Shown here piece by piece: positions 62,799 to 64,000 of a stretch of DNA of 64,000 bases. Source of the DNA: Billgrantia desiderata (GTDB lineage Bacteria > Pseudomonadota > Gammaproteobacteria > Pseudomonadales > Halomonadaceae). Position 1 is the stretch's first letter, and each line of letters starts with the position of its first letter. Under the pieces are notes generated by a model, which was not told the DNA's origin, did no database searches, and worked only from the letters and a program-made list of their open reading frames with translations. Made by a program: the position numbers and the translations under genes. The DNA lies in NCBI GenBank assembly GCA_011742915.1, contig JAAQTN010000013.1, positions 49,508 to 113,507 on the forward strand, read 5' to 3'.

Positions 62799-63872
62799 AT
62801 GACCCATCGTATCGCTGTCATTCCCGGCGACGGCATCGGCAACGAAGTGATGCCGGAAGGCCTGCGCGTGCTCGAAGCCGTTGCCAAGCGCTTCGACATC
62901 GACCTGGCCTTCGAGCACTTCGACTTCGCCTGCTGCGACTACTATGCCAAGCACGGCAAGATGATGCCCGACGACTGGTTCGAGCAGCTCAAGGACTTCG
63001 ACGCCATCTTCTACGGCGCGGTGGGCTGGCCCGACACGGTGCCGGACCACATCTCGCTGTGGGGCTCGCTGCTGCAGTTCCGCCGCCAGTTCGACCAGTA
63101 CATCAACCTGCGCCCGTGCAAGCTGCTGCCGGGCATCAAGAGCCCACTGGCCGACCGCAAGCCCGGCGACATCGACTTCTACGTGGTGCGCGAGAACACC
63201 GAGGGCGAATACTCCAGCGTCGGCGGCAAGATGTTCGAGGGCACCGAGCGCGAGGTGGTGATCCAGGAAACGGTAATGACCCGCCACGGCACCGACCGGG
63301 TGCTCAAGTTCGCCTTCGAGCTGGCCCAGAGCCGGCCGCGGAAGAAGCTCACCTCGGCCACCAAGTCCAACGGCATCGCCATCACCATGCCGTGGTGGGA
63401 CGAGCGGGTCGTGGCCATGTCGGGCAACTACCCCGAGGTCAGCGTCGACAAGTTCCACATCGACATCCTCACCGCCAACTTCGTCATGCACCCCGACTGG
63501 TTCGACGTGGTAGTGGCCAGCAACCTGTTCGGCGACATCCTCTCCGACCTGGGCCCGGCCTGCACCGGCACCATCGGCGTGGCGCCCTCGGCCAACATCA
63601 ACCCCGAGGGCACCTTCCCCAGCCTGTTCGAGCCGGTTCACGGCAGCGCTCCGGACATCGCCGGCAAGGGCATCGCCAACCCCATCGGCCAGATCTGGTC
63701 CGGCGCCCTGATGCTGGAGCATCTGGGCCACAAGGAAGCCGCCAAGGCTATCGTCGATGCCTTCGAAGCCGTGCTGACGGAGGCCGACCCAGCGGTGCTG
63801 ACGCCGGACATTCGCGGCCAGGGCACCACCCAGACCCTGGGCAAGGCCATTGCTGAGCGGGTTGCCCAATAA
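62799..63872 (+). CDS. Tartrate/D-malate dehydrogenase (decarboxylating)
   Basis: This is a 357-aa member of the isocitrate/isopropylmalate dehydrogenase family, of the DmlA/TtuC type. The start IAVIPGDGIGNEVMPEGLRV is the nucleotide part. Substrate loops include INLRPCKLLPG and YVVRENTEGEYSSVGG. Metal-binding aspartates are in ANFVMHPDWFDVVVASNLFGDILSD, with the key DILSD element near the end of that stretch. The C-terminal FEPVHGSAPDIAGKGIANP is complete. It oxidises D-malate to pyruvate, or tartrate to oxaloglycolate/glycerate. It follows the dehalogenase in one operon. DmlA and TtuC cannot be separated from sequence alone. Confidence 0.9.
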   Translation: MTHRIAVIPGDGIGNEVMPEGLRVLEAVAKRFDIDLAFEHFDFACCDYYAKHGKMMPDDWFEQLKDFDAIFYGAVGWPDTVPDHISLWGSLLQFRRQFDQYINLRPCKLLPGIKSPLADRKPGDIDFYVVRENTEGEYSSVGGKMFEGTEREVVIQETVMTRHGTDRVLKFAFELAQSRPRKKLTSATKSNGIAITMPWWDERVVAMSGNYPEVSVDKFHIDILTANFVMHPDWFDVVVASNLFGDILSDLGPACTGTIGVAPSANINPEGTFPSLFEPVHGSAPDIAGKGIANPIGQIWSGALMLEHLGHKEAAKAIVDAFEAVLTEADPAVLTPDIRGQGTTQTLGKAIAERVAQ

Positions 63873-63890
63873 GCACCGCGGCTCTCCCTG

Positions 63891-63917
63891 CCCCGGCCGG
63901 ACATCGTCCGGCCGGGG
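63891..63917 (+). terminator. Hairpin after the tartrate/malate dehydrogenase gene
   Basis: CCCCGGCCGGAC and GTCCGGCCGGGG form a 12-base perfect stem with an ATC loop, 18 bases after the stop. No T-run follows. A group II intron end lies 8 bases further on. Confidence 0.7.
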
Positions 63918-63925
63918 CCATCGGA

Positions 63926-64000
63926 ATCGGGTAGGGGCCGGGGTCACCCCCGGCGCCCTCCCACACCACCGTACGTACCGTTCGGTATACGGCGGTTCAT
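63926..64000 (-). mobile_element. 3' end of a group II intron (domains V and VI, partial)
   Basis: On the minus strand the sequence reads from the window edge as domain V: ACCGCCGTA pairs with TACGGTGGT around an inner stem and GAAC loop. Domain VI follows, with a GGGAGGGC...GCCCCTACCC stem, a candidate branch-point A in the CTACCC side and an end at GAT (63928-63926). This matches the 3' ends of bacterial group II introns. The reverse transcriptase gene and 5' end lie outside the window. The intron boundary abuts the hairpin-containing downstream region of the dehydrogenase gene. Confidence 0.7.

Overview
The window reads as a chromosomal stretch of a GC-rich, moderately halophilic gammaproteobacterium, most likely Halomonadaceae (Halomonas-like). 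This is an inference from the high GC, two BCCT osmolyte carriers with a choline-O-sulfate cassette, acidic exported proteins and an Escherichia/Pseudomonas-type glycolate oxidase operon. There are no rRNA or tRNA genes, and no gene-free gap longer than 300 bases.

Region 1 (1-13.3 kb) is an acid-sugar catabolic locus. It holds part of a tripartite tricarboxylate (Tct) transporter, a LysR regulator, a 3-hydroxyisobutyrate-dehydrogenase-family (HIBDH) reductase with an aldehyde dehydrogenase, an L-fuconate-dehydratase-type enolase, a PdxA-like dehydrogenase, a TRAP transporter, a second HIBDH-family enzyme, a lactonase-type amidohydrolase and a GntR/FCD regulator. Four copies of an AATTATGA-NN-TCATAATT-like operator lie in front of the tctC, aldehyde dehydrogenase/fucD, TRAP and gntR promoters, so these units look like one regulon.

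Region 2 (13.3-18.9 kb) is the glycolate oxidase locus: divergent glcC and glcDEF plus glcG, with a TGGTCATACCA-type operator and a 95-base foldable element before glcG. Region 3 (18.9-27.5 kb) covers osmoprotectants: a BCCT carrier, a small periplasmic protein, then LysR, choline sulfatase betC, a SulP carrier and betT. Region 4 (27.5-31.7 kb) is mixed housekeeping: a secreted acidic protein, an EamA exporter, ChaC, a membrane diguanylate cyclase and a glutaredoxin-MauE fusion.

Region 5 (31.8-41.5 kb) is a defence island on the minus strand, read as hsdM-hsdS-darT-darG-hsdR-metallopeptidase. It is a type I restriction-modification operon with a DarTG ADP-ribosylation toxin-antitoxin pair inside it. 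Region 6 (41.6-48.7 kb) has an ABC importer of the sugar/glycerol-phosphate type, a GNAT-nitrilase fusion and MtfA.

Region 7 (48.7-60.1 kb) is a ten-gene minus-strand tetronate operon: ltnD-otnK-otnC-otnI-denD-TRAP(P,Q,M)-aldehyde dehydrogenase-HIBDH. It is controlled by a divergent LacI-family repressor with two overlapping palindromic operators. Its last two genes are paralogues of the HIBDH-aldehyde dehydrogenase pair in region 1. Region 8 (60.1-64 kb) has a VTT membrane protein, a LysR regulator divergent from a fluoroacetate-dehalogenase-like hydrolase and a tartrate/D-malate dehydrogenase. The window ends in what looks like the 3' end of a group II intron on the minus strand.
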